Program-made: the position numbers and the translations under genes
The notes under the pieces: generated by a model
What the model was told of the DNA's origin: nothing
The model's database searches: none
The model's input: the letters and a program-made list of their open reading frames with translations, nothing else
Shown here: one piece after another, positions 46,656 to 58,099 of the stretch
Layout: each line of letters opens with the position of its first letter
Numbering within the stretch: position 1 is the stretch's first letter
From: Culex pipiens pallens
Taxonomy: Eukaryota; Arthropoda; Insecta; Diptera; Culicidae
Direction: 5' to 3'
Length of the DNA stretch: 64,000 nt
NCBI RefSeq assembly: GCF_016801865.2
Contig: NC_068938.1
Coordinates: 83,588,886 to 83,652,885 of the forward strand

Positions 46656-48270
46656 GATCAGTAGTGCGGTGCCTGTGTGGACGCTCAGTCCTGTTTTTTC
46701 GTGTTATTTTCCGTCTCTTTTATGTCGCTGTTCGAGTGCATGGGGTGATTGGTCATTATAATTAAATAATGGCATCAGTAGTGCGGTGCCTGTGTGGACG
46801 CTCAGTCCTGTTTTTTCGTGTTATTTTCCGTCTCTTTTGTGTCGCTGTTCGAGTGCATGGGGTGATTGATCATTATAATTAAATAATGGCATCAGTAGTG
46901 CGGTGCCTGTGTGGACGCTCAGTCCTGTTTTTTCGTGTTATTTTCCGTCTCTTTTATGTCGCTGTTCGAGTGCATGGGGTGATTGGTCATTATAATTAAA
47001 TAATGGCATCAGTAGTGCGGTGCCTGTGTGGACGCGCAGTCCTGTTTTTTCGTGTTATTTTCCATCTTTTTTGTGTCGCTATTTGTGTACATGGGGTGAT
47101 TGGATTTCTTCTGATTCGTGTTGTTTTCATCTCTTTTGTGTCGTTGTTTGTGTGCATGGGGTGATTGGTCTTCTTCTTCTTCTTTTTCCTTTATTTTTAG
47201 TTCGCGCGTTCGTTGGCCAATGAGTTTATTTTTGTCCTCTTTACATAGTTTTCGATAGAAACGATCCGAATTCTGTTTTTTCGAGACAAGCAAGTCGTAT
47301 TGCTGGATTAAGTCCTTTCTATATCATCGATGATCGGAAGGCACGCCGACGAATATGTTTAAAGGCTTATGATATAAAATCATTTTAATGAACAAAGCCC
47401 TTCTTACATCACCGTTGATCGGAAGGCACGCCGACGAAGAATTTCTGGAGGATCGCGGTCGAATTAATACTATATTTAAAATTCTAGATAGCTATCTTTC
47501 GGATTCGATTGTGAGTAGCGGGACTTCGCGGTTACTATGCAACGTATTTTTGGAGTCTTTTTATATTTTAAATTTATAAGTCCTTCTTTTATCATCGTTG
47601 ATAGGAAGGCACGCCGCCGGTTAAGTTCGTTTAAGTTATTGTTTTAATTTCATTACAATCGGTTACGTGGTGTCCTGTTTTTTTTTTCGTTTATATTCGT
47701 TGATCGTAATAATTTATTCCAACTGGCAGCTTTAGTATTAACTCATCTACTATTTTTGACATTTGCTCGCGTTATCTTAATTGAACCAACAGTAAAAATA
47801 TACTGATAAGTCCAGCCCATAGCACTACCGCTCGGTTGGCACGCGTTCGATTAAAACAAACTTTTTAAATAATCAATTATTTATCTTTCCGCAGCCGGCT
47901 GCCTAAGATTTAAAATTTCAACCGATAAACAAAATGCTCATGGTCACATCACTGCCACTCGTGAATCCTGACCTCATACCCATCTACTAACCCCCTCAAA
48001 ACTCATGTGATACTTTGTCGGAGAAGCAGTCGATTGGGCGGTCTCTATCACTCAAGTATCGGACTAACATTCCCATCCACTTCCCCGTGACCCTACCACT
48101 GGTCGTGGCCGGCGCCGGTATTGATCAGCATGATAGGGGCCTTTGAGAAGTTGCGAAGCGAGGAAAGATAGCACCCACTTATCTTCCACGGCTCGTGGAT
48201 GTAACTTCTGGAGGTCCTGGTCAATAACGGAGTAGCAACTGCGGGTGGGCACCTATGCTTATGCTTATGC
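46656..48270 (+). mobile_element. non-coding retroelement with 5' tandem monomers and (TGCTTA)n tail
   Basis: A 25-base direct repeat with one mismatch (46631-46655 and 48271-48295, core TTTTTGCTCT-R-ATTCTGGACCA) brackets the insert. This is a long target duplication typical of LINE-type retrotransposition. It begins with 117-bp monomers, has three related GATCGGAAGGCACGCCGACG boxes (47330, 47410 and a variant near 47602), a GC-rich 3' block (48000-48250) and ends in three TGCTTA units. No frame exceeds about 95 codons and none looks like Gag or reverse transcriptase. It is probably a non-autonomous LINE derivative. The 3' block text seems familiar from mosquito genomes, but I cannot assign a clade. 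Confidence 0.8.
46661..47168 (+). repeat. 117-bp tandem monomers at the 5' end of the retroelement
   Basis: GTAGTGCGGTGCCTGTGTGG starts at 46661, 46778, 46895 and 47012, an exact 117-base period. The first three units are almost identical. The fourth diverges after its first half and is followed by a shortened fifth (GTGTCGTTGTTTGTGTGCATGG). Units 1-3 contain CTCAGTCC, an initiator-like word; the fourth has CGCAGTCC instead. A GTTCGAGTGC word resembling a pol III B box also recurs. Confidence 0.95.
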
Positions 48271-48295
48271 TTATTTTTGCTCTGATTCTGGACCA

Positions 48296-49310
48296 ATTTT
48301 CAGAATACAATGAGTAATGAATTTGAAAATGGCGTTTAGTCGGAATATTAAAGTTAAACATGATTCGTTTTAATGTTTGATACAATCGAGGAAAATTTTA
48401 ACGGTTACATATGCATTTAAAAATGGTTACATATGCATTATGAACAACTCTTCCAGTGAATATTTTGGCGTTAAAAATTAATTTAATACATTTTATCTAA
48501 TTTTTTTAACACATTAAAATTAAACACAGGCACTGATTTTCTTTCTTCAAATATATATTTATTATAGGCCTACACAGAAAAAAAAAGTGAATTTACTCGA
48601 CACGGAAAAAATGAATCACATGTAAACTCAGTTGATGTAAACTTGAGATTCGACGTAATTTTTTTTGGAGACACTTCAGAAGCTGAAATTTCAACGATTA
48701 TATTTTTTTGTAATTCATTAAAATTATTTATTTTTGAGAGCACCAGGAGCTTCGCAAAATATGAAATGGCTTCAATAGCTTAGAACAATTAAAATAAAAC
48801 ATTGTTTAAGTTTGTTTATAAAATTTTAAGAAAATCAAATATTTCAGTTAAAAGTTTTATGTTGTGATAGAAAAAATGAAAAATGTTAGATAAACCATCA
48901 CAATTATCACACAGCTGAAAATGTAAATCCAGACGGTTTAAAATTTCTCTCAGTATAAAATACAGAAAACATAATACTTATGTTTAGATAAATCGATATT
49001 TCTTTTAAAAAAAATTATGCTTTCAAAAATTTGATTCAAGTTAAGTATATTTTAAATTTAGCGACGTTTATCACGAAATTGGATTACAATTAAACAATTC
49101 AAGAAAATGTTAAAAAAAAAACTTTCTCTACTCCTTTAATACAAACTAGCTGTTAAAATAAAGAAAAAAATGACGAACGAGTTTCTTCAATAAATACATT
49201 GATAACTTAATATGAAAATCTTCGAAAACTTTTTTGCATACATTACATTATAATTTTACAATTCATCTCAATAATTATACCACAAACCAAGTGATGGTAT
49301 AATTGATTTG
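48296..49310. other. AT-rich distal part of the hAT-like element
   Basis: No gene recognised. The sequence is continuous with the hAT-like interior and leads into its C-run right end (49345-49354). Confidence 0.4.
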
Positions 49311-49388
49311 CTGATTTTTATACTCCTTGAATTTTTGCACCCAAGCCCCCCCCCGAACAAAAATCCTGGCTACGGCCCTGCTTCAGAC

Positions 49389-50890
49389 ATAAGTAGCCAA
49401 ATCTTGTTTTCAATTTTTCTACAAGAGTTTTCCAACTTTCTCACAATACCACATTCTTTTCATACACAAACAAAACAGAGCTCCCAACCAGAAATAATGC
49501 GACGAAAAGACGAAAAACATGCTGCATTTCCTGCAGATCTTCCACTAGCCATGTATCCGTTTTCACTTTATTCTCACACAACAATGTTGCTCTAACACAC
49601 ACACACACGGCGCGTTTCGCTCACATGGTTTATTTCCAGCGTGTGTGTTTGTGCGCCAAAAGGTCTCGACCTGTTGAGTGTTGCTTCCGATACCGGGCGT
49701 CGAGCGTCAAGCGTAAACAGTTGTTCATTGTTTTTCACCGTCCTATCATTGTACTCGACGTCGCCTCCGTAACACGTCGGTAAATTGCAGTGTTGTGTTT
49801 AGGTTCTTTTCAACACTCCAACTGCAGCGCCGATTCCGGAGAGCCAATCTGTGTGCGGTTTCAGGTTTCTCCAGCGGAAGGCTGGGCAGCCTTGAGCCGA
49901 AAACCCCAAACCTTTCCAAGTCCGTAGGTGACTCTTTTGTATTCCATTTCCGACGGTCGCCACAGTTGCCGGGCAGAGTTATACACGTTCTGGGAGTGCA
50001 ACGGACCTTGCAGTCGTTCCGCAGTTTTTCGAGAGTTTGATTTATTGCGGCTTGCCTGGAGAGGCAAGAGTTATGACCCTTGGACGGCGAGAGGGTGCGC
50101 ACAGAATGCACAATCGGTACTAATGAAGTCATCTGGCTTGATTCTTTTTTTTTTTGGGAAGATTGTGAGATTTTGAGAAACGGTACCAGCTGAGGAAATC
50201 CCCAATTAAATTTGCTCAGCGGGATAGACCATTTTCCAGCGAGTTAACGACCGATAAAGTAATCGGCGACCAAATCCAATGTTGATGGATGCGTTCCTAC
50301 CATAAAGTCTACAAAAGTTTATGCAAATCCTCTCGAACCGCCAATTTGTTCGTCCCAACCGATCGATGCCGAAACTCGATTAAGCAAATTGGCCGACCGC
50401 GGACCGTCTCTCCAAATTGGGTGACATCCAACAAAACCCTGGGAGCGCTACCGATCTCGGGGACTCCAAAATCGACGCCTCTGCAGGTCGCTTGAACCCA
50501 AAACCAGCCAAAAGACAAATCCCAAAACACACACACACCATCTTTCGCTTCCTTTGTCAACGCAGTTCGCAGAAGGTACCTGTTCACTGAACCGTGCAAC
50601 GCACTCGACGACAACGCAGAAAATCATAAATTATACCCGTTGCTGGTACACCAAGAACTGGAACCCATTTTTCGCTCCTATTATGTCGACGGCAAGAGGG
50701 CAGTTATGGGACATCTTTGTACGACGCTGCAGCGTAGTTGTCATCATGTGAAATCTCTGGTTCCCGATCTGCCACTGCCGAGTCCAGAATTCAGAGGAAA
50801 ATCAAGACACAGGCCTGCTGGACCGGGGTTTCGAGAAAGTTGATGTGTACGCAGTGGACGTTGGCGAGGCAGGGTGGCTTGAACCTTGAA
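49389..50890. other. intron stretch, GC-richer, no exon recognised
   Basis: Frames of 65-128 residues overlap on both strands over 49740-50620, with no recognisable domain and no consistent splice sites. The sequence appears to be single copy. Its higher G+C may reflect regulatory content. Confidence 0.4.
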
Positions 50891-50904
50891 GATGTTCAAG
50901 TTAT

Positions 50905-51080
50905 GGTGACAGAAATTGACAGATTGACAGAGTTTGACAGATTGACAGAAATTGACAGAATGTACTTACCACATTCACCATTATTCACTGAAAACTTTAC
51001 CACAATTTCACTTCAATTTTGCTGCAATTTTAATCAGTCTCTATGAAACTGAAGTCCGTACTTGAAATGCAGTTTGTTAA
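50905..51080 (+). repeat. local ~200-bp repeat, diverged unit
   Basis: TTGACAGA heptad-like repeats (50918-50960) lead into TGTACTTACCAC at 50961 and end with GAAGTCCGTACTTGAAATG near 51050, the same order as the other units. A further GAAGTCCGTAATAAA lies at 51346. Confidence 0.65.
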
Positions 51081-51164
51081 ACAAACTATGTATTGTAAAG
51101 AAAATCTTAACTCGATCTAGAACATCGGTTAATTCTTCTCTGAACTCTACACTATAAAATTAGC

Positions 51165-51290
51165 TTTACTCTAAACTCTACACACAGTACTCTACACGCA
51201 ACGCAACATTCAACTCTACACACAAATCTACACTCAACTCTACACACAACTTTACACTCATATCTACACCTAACTCTACACTCCTGTTCT
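51165..51290 (+). repeat. minisatellite of AACTCTACACWCA units
   Basis: About eight irregular units of 13-15 bases. The motif AACTCTACACTTCA occurs once in each of the repeat units at 52.9 and 53.1 kb, so the array looks like a local expansion of that word. Confidence 0.75.
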
Positions 51291-52837
51291 GTTGTCAACT
51301 TTTCATAGGTATTCAAATTTGATTCAGAACATTATACGACAACGTTGAAGTCCGTAATAAAAAGCAATAATGTTTTTTGCTGAAATTTCAAAAGTAAGCA
51401 AAAAAAAACAAATTGTTGGCTTGCAACATAACTTGTACGAACCCCAGCAGCCAAGGGTCACGTCCAACCAACTGTACCGCGGAGAGGCCCATTATGGGAG
51501 ACAACGAAGAGAAAGAGCCGGTCGTGGGAAATGCATCTTGCGCTCAACATCTTGAAGCTCCCGATGCTCACTTTACCATATGTAGCACTTGGCATATTTT
51601 TAAACGCAGCGAAGTTCTTTTTGGTCGTCGTTGTTTTCGGGATTGACTCTTGAAGTTGATTTGTTTTCTGTGCACCCAAACTGGTTCGGGATTTTGGAAA
51701 ACATGTGTCCGCGGAGAAATTCTGCCGGCTCTCACCTCAATTACCCCGAACCCGGTTCGCGTGACTACTAGTCGGAGTGGGTAAGCATCCCACGAAACCT
51801 TCAATTAACCTGTGTGCGCGCGCAAAATTTCCTCTACCCTGCAATTTCCCAGCCCATGGGTGCATGTTCCGAAAAATGCCTTTCATTCCCAGCTCATAAC
51901 TTTTCTCCATAATTGTGACAATTAAAATCGCTCCAGCTGGCCGTCCCGAGCGGTCTTGACGAAACTGTGAGAAATTTCTTCTCGCGGGGACATCATCGCG
52001 CTAATGACGATCACATGAAAGCTGGATCGCAGGATCTTGTCGGAGGTTCTCTGAAACCCGTTTTCCTCCAGCAGTTCGTGATTTATTCGTCGTTTTCTCG
52101 AAAACCCTTTGGTTCCTCGAAAAAGGGGGTTGGAACAATGGTGTTTTGTCACCGGAACAACTCTTCAAAAACCAACAAACAAATTTTGATGAATTGATCA
52201 CTTCCACGGGGTTGCTCAATTAGTTTCCGATTCATCTTCATCACGCTGCTCATCTGAATACGAAAGGGGTGCTCCCGGGAGGATCCTGCTGCACCGGAAG
52301 GATGTCGGATGATGAGAAAAACACAAGTGTGTGTGCTTCGAGGTACTTGGGCGTCTACCGGAGGCTGTTTGCTTTTCTTTGAGGGAAGTTCGAGGCCGGG
52401 ATGTAGCTGTCATAGTTGAGTTTTTTTTTTCCTGCCTTGTAATGCCTCCAAGTTGTCGTTCTGTTTGTTCGTCGACTACTGTGCTAGAATGTACGCGACG
52501 GGTATTGACACTCGGTTGGTAGCTGCGTAATGATGACTCAAGTTGAACTTGGAAGGGAGACGCAGCAGGAGAAAAACGGAAGTCGATAGCAATTATCACT
52601 TGTGGTGGCTGCAGTTTGTGGCTTTGTGGAGATGCGAAGGAATGGGAACGGTGTGTCTCCGATATGTCCGGCCTAGCTCGAGTGGTGTTGTTATCAGTTC
52701 AATGGACGTGCTGCAGAAGATGGTATGAGGCCAAATTGCTGAGTAATTGCAGAGTAGATGATTGTCTCAACTACGTGACGTACGTGGTGAAAAGGAACTT
52801 CAGAGTTCTCTGGAATCTTTAAAACTAATTTCAGAGA

Positions 52838-53235
52838 TGTATTGACAGTATTGACAGAATTTGACAGAGTTGACAGAAACAGTTGTACTTACCCCTTGAT
52901 AGCTGCAACAGGAACACTGACCTACCTGAAACTCTACACTTCAATTTCTAGCTGCTCTTACAAGCAATACCAGTAGCTTGAAGTGCGTAATCGAAATGTT
53001 GTCAAAAATTACCTTCATCAAACAACACTTGGTAATAATTTCTGACAAATCTTGAATGTTGACAGTATTGACAGTAACAGAAACACTTGTACCTACCCCT
53101 TGATGGCTGCAACGCGAACACTGACTTACCTGCAACTCTACACTTCACTTTGAAGCTGCTCATACAGGCACTACCTCAAACTTGAAGTCCGTAATCGAAA
53201 TGTCATCAAAGAATATCTTCATCAACTTTTTGCAA
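52838..53235 (+). repeat. two tandem units of the local ~200-bp repeat
   Basis: Units 52838-53030 and 53046-53235 share TATTGACAGTATTGACAG, TTGTAC(T/C)TACCCCTTGAT, GCTGCAAC and ACTCTACACTTCA. They end CTTGAAGT(C/G)CGTAATCGAAA, followed by a ATCTTCATCAA-type word. They are the clearest members and lie head to tail. Confidence 0.85.
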
Positions 53236-53249
53236 CTCAAATACCACAC

Positions 53250-54900
53250 ACCTTACGTCCCTACTTGAAAGCTCACCCCACAACCTTCGCGGGAAATGTC
53301 CAACATCCGAGTTTGTTGTCGTCTCGTCTAGTTGGTCCAACCTTCAAATTACCCTCGTTTCTCTGGTACAAGCACGCGAAATTTCTCCAAAGGCACCGTC
53401 ACCGAAAACTGGTTCACCGCTGTAGGTTCCACCACTTCCTGTGCCTCGACCATTATCCAAAAATCCGCACTTTCTCGACGCAGTCGCTGATCAAAGTCGC
53501 AAAATTGTCATCAGAGGTCGTTGCATGCCGTTGCAGAGCTGTGGTGGCGTGCGCTAATGACGGTTGAAGTTTCTTCATAATCGATCCAATTTCGCTAAAG
53601 CGCCTCGCTTTAATTTCGTTACGGTGGCGCAATTTGCGCCTAGATGATGCGCTTTGGAGTAACGCGCGTGCCGAAAGAGTTTTAAAGACGCGTTTTAATT
53701 GCTGGGTTGAGGCTTAATTTCTGTGATTGTAGCGCGCATAAGTTGGGCGGTGAAAGGTTCAAGCGCATTGAGCAGTACTGGTTCGTCAGGTGGATCGACG
53801 CCGATCGGAAATCGCTCGGAAGTTGTAATTATTGCGAACCGGAGGTACGAACCGCCAGAAGGAATCGACACTTGCAAAATGGTGCCACAGTGGGTGCTCG
53901 ACGGGATTACGGCGGTGGCTACAAGTGACTGTCATCCGATACCCAAAGCGACAGCATCTGCTTCCTTTTCGGAGATTTCTTCACACAGATTTACGAGCTT
54001 TTTTTCTGAGCTGGGCTGGGAATGGCAGCGGGACCTAGAAGAGTAGAGGAGTGTCATTGGAGTGGAACAGTTTCTAGAATTTCAGATTTGAGGAAGATCT
54101 TTGAACTAGGAGGTGTCCAAAGTCTTTTGTAAGAAAGAGGATCGCTGAAGTCCTGTGAACTGCTTTGGGTCCAACTGAAACAATGTATTTCTCAAAGTCC
54201 ATTTCAGCTCAATCTCTGGGAATTCGGCTCCAACTCCAACTCCAAAACTCTGGCTCCTGACTTCCCAAAACAAACAATGTGCACCCCCGGTCTCTTCACC
54301 GCCTAAAAGGGGTTATTTAACCTCATTAATATTTCATTTCACATAAATAAATGATGTCTTCAATCAACAACTTGTCCCCGGCGAATGCACTGCGCTCCAA
54401 AATCAGCTCACTCCTTTCATTTTGCCCATATTGGTCGCGATCGTCGTTATCGATTCCCTCCACTTTTGGCCACATCACGCAGGCTTTCTTCGCCGTGTTG
54501 TCGTCGTGTTGCCCTTTTGCGGAATGTCAAGTGGACCGAGCCTTAGCTGGAAACTTGCTCTCTGACGGGTTGGTGATTTGATTTTCTCGCAGCATTTCTT
54601 CGCGGGAAGATGCCTCTCTTTTCCCTATATAATGATAAATGATTACCAAAACAAAAAAGCTGCATTCGTTCAGGGGGAGGTAATTCGACGTTCCGTTAGG
54701 TTGTAATCTTTTTGTGCTGGAGTCGTCCAAAAAGCCTGCTCGGAATCCCAGCCATCAAACTAACACCTTATTTGCGTTTCTCGGACTTCCCATGAGCTGC
54801 CGCTAATACGCGCCAGCGGAACTCGTTAGAGCCGCGTAATATAATTCATATTTTTCGCTTTATTTTTTAGTTATTGCTATCATTCAACGCGCGCGCGCTT
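53250..54900. other. intron stretch before the ratchet site
   Basis: GC-richer, with a perfect short palindrome GGCGCAATTTGCGCC at 53626-53640 and TAAAGCGCCTCGCTTTA just upstream. The 107-residue frame at 53723-54046 has no domain and no splice support. Nothing is called. Confidence 0.4.
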
Positions 54901-54910
54901 TTAAAGAACC

Positions 54911-54956
54911 CTCAACTAACTTGCTTTCTGCTGTTTTTCTTTCTTTCCAGGTGAGT
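54911..54956 (+). other. recursive splice (ratchet) site
   Basis: A branch-point-like CTCAACTAAC lies at 54911-54920. A pyrimidine-rich tract (CTGTTTTTCTTTCTTTC) follows, then CAG at 54948-54950, immediately followed by GTGAGT at 54951-54956. A strong 3' splice site fused to a strong 5' splice site (YnNCAG|GTRAGT) is the established signature of zero-nucleotide exons that remove long insect introns in steps. It lies 41.6 kb downstream of, and on the same strand as, the donor at 13344. After the first step the regenerated junction would again read AG|GTGAGT. Confidence 0.75.
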
Positions 54957-55032
54957 GAGGCGTTAGTTTAATTACGGACCGTATCCGCGAACAAAAATGG
55001 GACTAGTCCTGCTGGAAGGCACCATCCGTGAA
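54951..55032 (+). CDS. 82-nt candidate recursive-splicing exon or alternative start exon
   Basis: It runs from the ratchet acceptor to a strong donor GTAAGT at 55033-55038. Joined to the exon at 13343 the frame stops almost at once (GGT GAG TGA), as expected of a recursive-splice exon that must be skipped. On its own it contains ATG at 54997 in a good context (ACAAAAATGG) with 12 codons, MGLVLLEGTIRE, open to the donor in phase 0. It could therefore instead be the first coding exon of an alternative isoform. The sequence alone cannot decide, and I do not recognise the peptide. Confidence 0.45.
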
Positions 55033-55249
55033 GTAAGTGGCGGGTTTTATTGACCCAAGTTTTTATGCTAAGCAGAGAAGTACTTGACGGTGGTCATTTC
55101 AAAAGTTTGATTGTTAGACTAAGTGGTTGAGATCCGTGATGCGATAACTCTGAAAGCCTTAAGAATCACTAAAAATTAGTGCTTTGTCTGGAGAACTCAG
55201 TCTCCACTAAAAAATCTGCTAACTGTTCTACAGTGGAAAATAACAAATT

Positions 55250-55445
55250 TGACAGCACTATCACATTTGACAGAATTAATATCTAAAATAGTACTTACCA
55301 ATCTTTTTGAAATCAGCTTGACACTTCACCGTAATTTTTTACCACATTTAACATCATTTGTACTTACCAAATTCCTTAACTGAAAACTGGATTTGTCACG
55401 GTTACCTCAAACTTGAAGTCCGTATTAGAGGTGTTGAACTGCATC
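55250..55445 (+). repeat. local ~200-bp repeat, diverged unit near the ratchet site
   Basis: TTTGACAG words at 55255 and 55267 lead to AGTACTTACCAA at 55290, a second TGTACTTACCAAA at 55359 and CTTGAAGTCCGTATTAGAGG at 55414. It lies about 220 bases downstream of the candidate exon. Confidence 0.6.
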
Positions 55446-55459
55446 TTTAAATTGTTGAT

Positions 55460-58095
55460 ATCCAGTATTCCCTCGACATCCTCAAATTTGATGTCCGTAA
55501 TTGAGATGCTAATTTTTGCACCCAACCGGAAGCTTCTCAAAAAATTTCTTCAAAAGGGGTCACCACACCCGGATGCCCTGTATGTATTACAACATTCTTC
55601 AGCGATCCCAAGGAGTCCCAAACGTGGGCCCTGCCCGGGAATAAATTAATTCCGGGTTCCGACGACAACTCGGAGACGTCTTGGTCTTTCAAGACCCGAG
55701 GAAACAGAACCGGCTCACACGAAGAATAGAATTTTAATTGAGCGAGCACTAAATTGGACAAAGCAACCCTTCGTTCAGATCCCCGCCGCACACGTTCCTC
55801 TCCACGTCGTGTGGGAAAATAATTCGTAGCTCCGAAAGTCCAACCGTTTGATAAGAATCTGCATAATTTTACGCAATGTTGACTATCGAGGCCATCGACG
55901 ACGGAGGGCACTTCCTTGCTCTCTTGGTCAAAATCAGTCTACCGTTGCGGAATCCGGCTAGCAAAAATTGACCACCTCGGAGATTGGTCAATCCAGAGTG
56001 TCGCCATTCCACCAACAGATGGCACTGATCAAGGCATTGCGCCTGAAGTTATGCAATTTCACCGTTCCCCGTCTAAAACTCCAGATTGCTTCAGCCAATC
56101 CGTCCGCCGGTGAGGTGTTGATGACTGTTTGTGTACAGAGAATCGCTGCAACCTCCAAGTGTGACCAGCTGATAGGGAGCGTTCTTTTATTACGTAACGC
56201 AGTAGGGATGGAGGGGGGGGGGGTCAGAGGCCGTGTTACGCTCCATACAAAATTTTTAAAATTTGTATGGAAATTTTGTTACGACGGGGGGGGGGGGGGG
56301 AGAGGGGGTCTAAAAGTCCGATTTTTCGCGTTACGTAATAAAAGAACGCTCCCATACCTGTCCGACTAACCGCCCAAGTGCTGTGAACGAAGCGCCATTG
56401 TCGTTCGTTTGTTTGTTTTGTACTTGCGGACATCGCGCTGTACAGCGACGACGACGACTAGCAGCAGGTTGAATATCGTGGAATAGCTGTGGGGGGAGTA
56501 GGAGCGAAGTTTGATTAATGTGCGGGGAATGCCGCGGATTTGAATTATGTAAAACATGTGCAGAACGTCCGGGGAGGGGGAGGCAGGTTAATCGCGGGAG
56601 GTTCTGTAGATTGTTTGTCTTAATTGGGTTGATTGCTCAATCGAGCTGAATGCGGTTAATTGCCTCTGCTGGTGGTGGATTGTAATTGTTATTGATTGTT
56701 GCGATGTTTAGGAGACGATTGAGGGCTTTGATACATCAATCATAAATCGGAAACAGAAATGTCATTGCCGTTAATTGTGTATTGAGTAGATGAGTTTGAT
56801 ATGAGTTGAAGGCGAGTTGATGTACCGTACGATCTTCAAGTAAAATATTGGAGCCGGTAGAACTTCATGAGATTTCAAAACGCAAAAGCATTAGATATTT
56901 GTTAGATATTGGTGAAGATAAACAGCAACCTGTATGATGGACAACTCTAATACTATGATCGGTAGATCTTCAGGGGACCTCAAGACACAAAAAACAAAAA
57001 CCTAGCCAACAAAAACTCACCAGACCACCATCGAATCCAAGTGAATCTCTATGAATCACTACTTCGAGCAATAAGCATAAAAACTGCGATTTATATCGCA
57101 CGACTTCATCGTGCCTCGCCTCGAAAGCCTTTCGTCGCTATAATTTGAACAACAAATGGCGCATCAGAGCTCTGACGTCGTCTAATAGCTGAACATCGCT
57201 CTGTAGCAACAGCAAACCCAACGAAAAGTGCTGATCCATATGGATCCATCTGGTGTTTGTTTGATTTAGCCGAATGCCGCCGCCGTCGCCGCTTTCGGAG
57301 TCCTCACTTTTTGTTGTGGTTGTGGAACGGGTTGTAAACAAACAAACAAGTGTGAATATCATTCTTGTGTGCAGCATTTAAAAGTGCAGAAGAATCGGAC
57401 TCCCAGCTGAATTCCGTGAAGATCTCCAGTTCGGATCAACCCCGGAGGTCGCCCTCCAGGTAATTGGGAGCGCCGATCTTTATGGCCGCAGGATCGCTCG
57501 TAATTCAGCAGCCCTAATTGGATCACAATTTGTCTCCAAAGATCATCGTGTGTGAGAAATCTGCCCCGGCTTGGACGATCTTATCCCGGTTCGAGCATCG
57601 ATCGGAACCGCTTTTTAGTTTGAAGAAAAAACAAGCATATGGCGCACGAAGGTCTCCGGAGCAGATAAAAAAACCCATAAGATGTTGTTTTGTAGACAAG
57701 GAAGAGACGCACAAAAAAGGCAGCGTGTGTGTGTTTGTACGCATCCCAAACGTTTTAAGGTCCCGGGAAGAGCAGCGTCTTCGCTTGGCCGAGGGTCTGT
57801 TGAGGAAAACACAGAGATTCGAGAGATACTTCCCAGAACAAATAAGTGGATGCTTACAGAGAGATAACATGGAGAGCACCAACAACATCGGCGCAAAAAA
57901 AAAAAACGATGAATGGGAACAAAAGACGGATGCTGGGAAGAAGGATCGGTGTAAGGAAGGGATCAAAACAAAAGGGCGGTATTCAGCGTTGCACAGTGTT
58001 CGGAATGGCAAAATTAAGTGGAATAAATTGATAACTCCTTTATTTGACGTCCTAGCCAAATGGTGTCTTCGAAAGAGTTGTTGTACTGGATAAGA
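55460..58095. other. intron stretch, mixed composition
   Basis: Apart from the MITE at 56175-56353 no element ends are evident. Overlapping frames of 191 residues (57518-58093, plus) and 198 residues (57523-58119, minus) occupy the same DNA and neither shows a domain, so neither is called. Confidence 0.4.
56175..56353. mobile_element. 179-bp MITE, 3-bp ATA duplication, same-strand G-runs
   Basis: GGGAGCGTTCTTTTATTACG is mirrored exactly at the right end and flanked by ATA at 56172-56174 and 56354-56356. CTCCATACAAA lies inside, as in the MITE at 31028. G-runs lie on the plus strand in both arms (56210-56222 and 56285-56300). PIF/Harbinger-like by duplication length and composition of the ends. 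Confidence 0.87.
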
Positions 58096-58099
58096 GCTA

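Larger units (their letters stand above)
41981..49380. mobile_element. 7.4-kb hAT-like element, 8-bp TSD, carries other elements
   Basis: CTTCAGAC flanks the element directly at 41973-41980 and 49381-49388. The ends are CAGGCCCGTAGCCAGG and, inverted, CAGGGCCGTAGCCAGG. An 8-bp duplication with CAGGG-type ends is the hAT signature, and this end text is widespread in animal hAT/Tip100-like elements. Subterminal G- or C-runs follow at both ends. No ORF resembles a hAT transposase. The interior holds a 1.25-kb palindrome, a 1.6-kb non-coding retroelement and small hairpins, so much of its length is later insertion. Confidence 0.8.
13344..54950 (+). other. giant first intron, proximal segment up to the ratchet site
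   Basis: It begins at the GTGAGT donor after the first coding exon and is followed by 41.6 kb without any convincing plus-strand host exon. At 54949-54950 comes a strong acceptor immediately followed by another GTGAGT. Long first introns of developmental and neural genes in insects are commonly removed in steps. The segment is filled with the mobile elements and repeats listed separately. A host exon too short to recognise cannot be excluded. Confidence 0.5.

Noticed and set aside
46661..47168. Reading the 117-bp array as a centromeric-type satellite
   Set aside because: The array sits exactly at the 5' boundary defined by a 25-bp target duplication, so it belongs to the retroelement.
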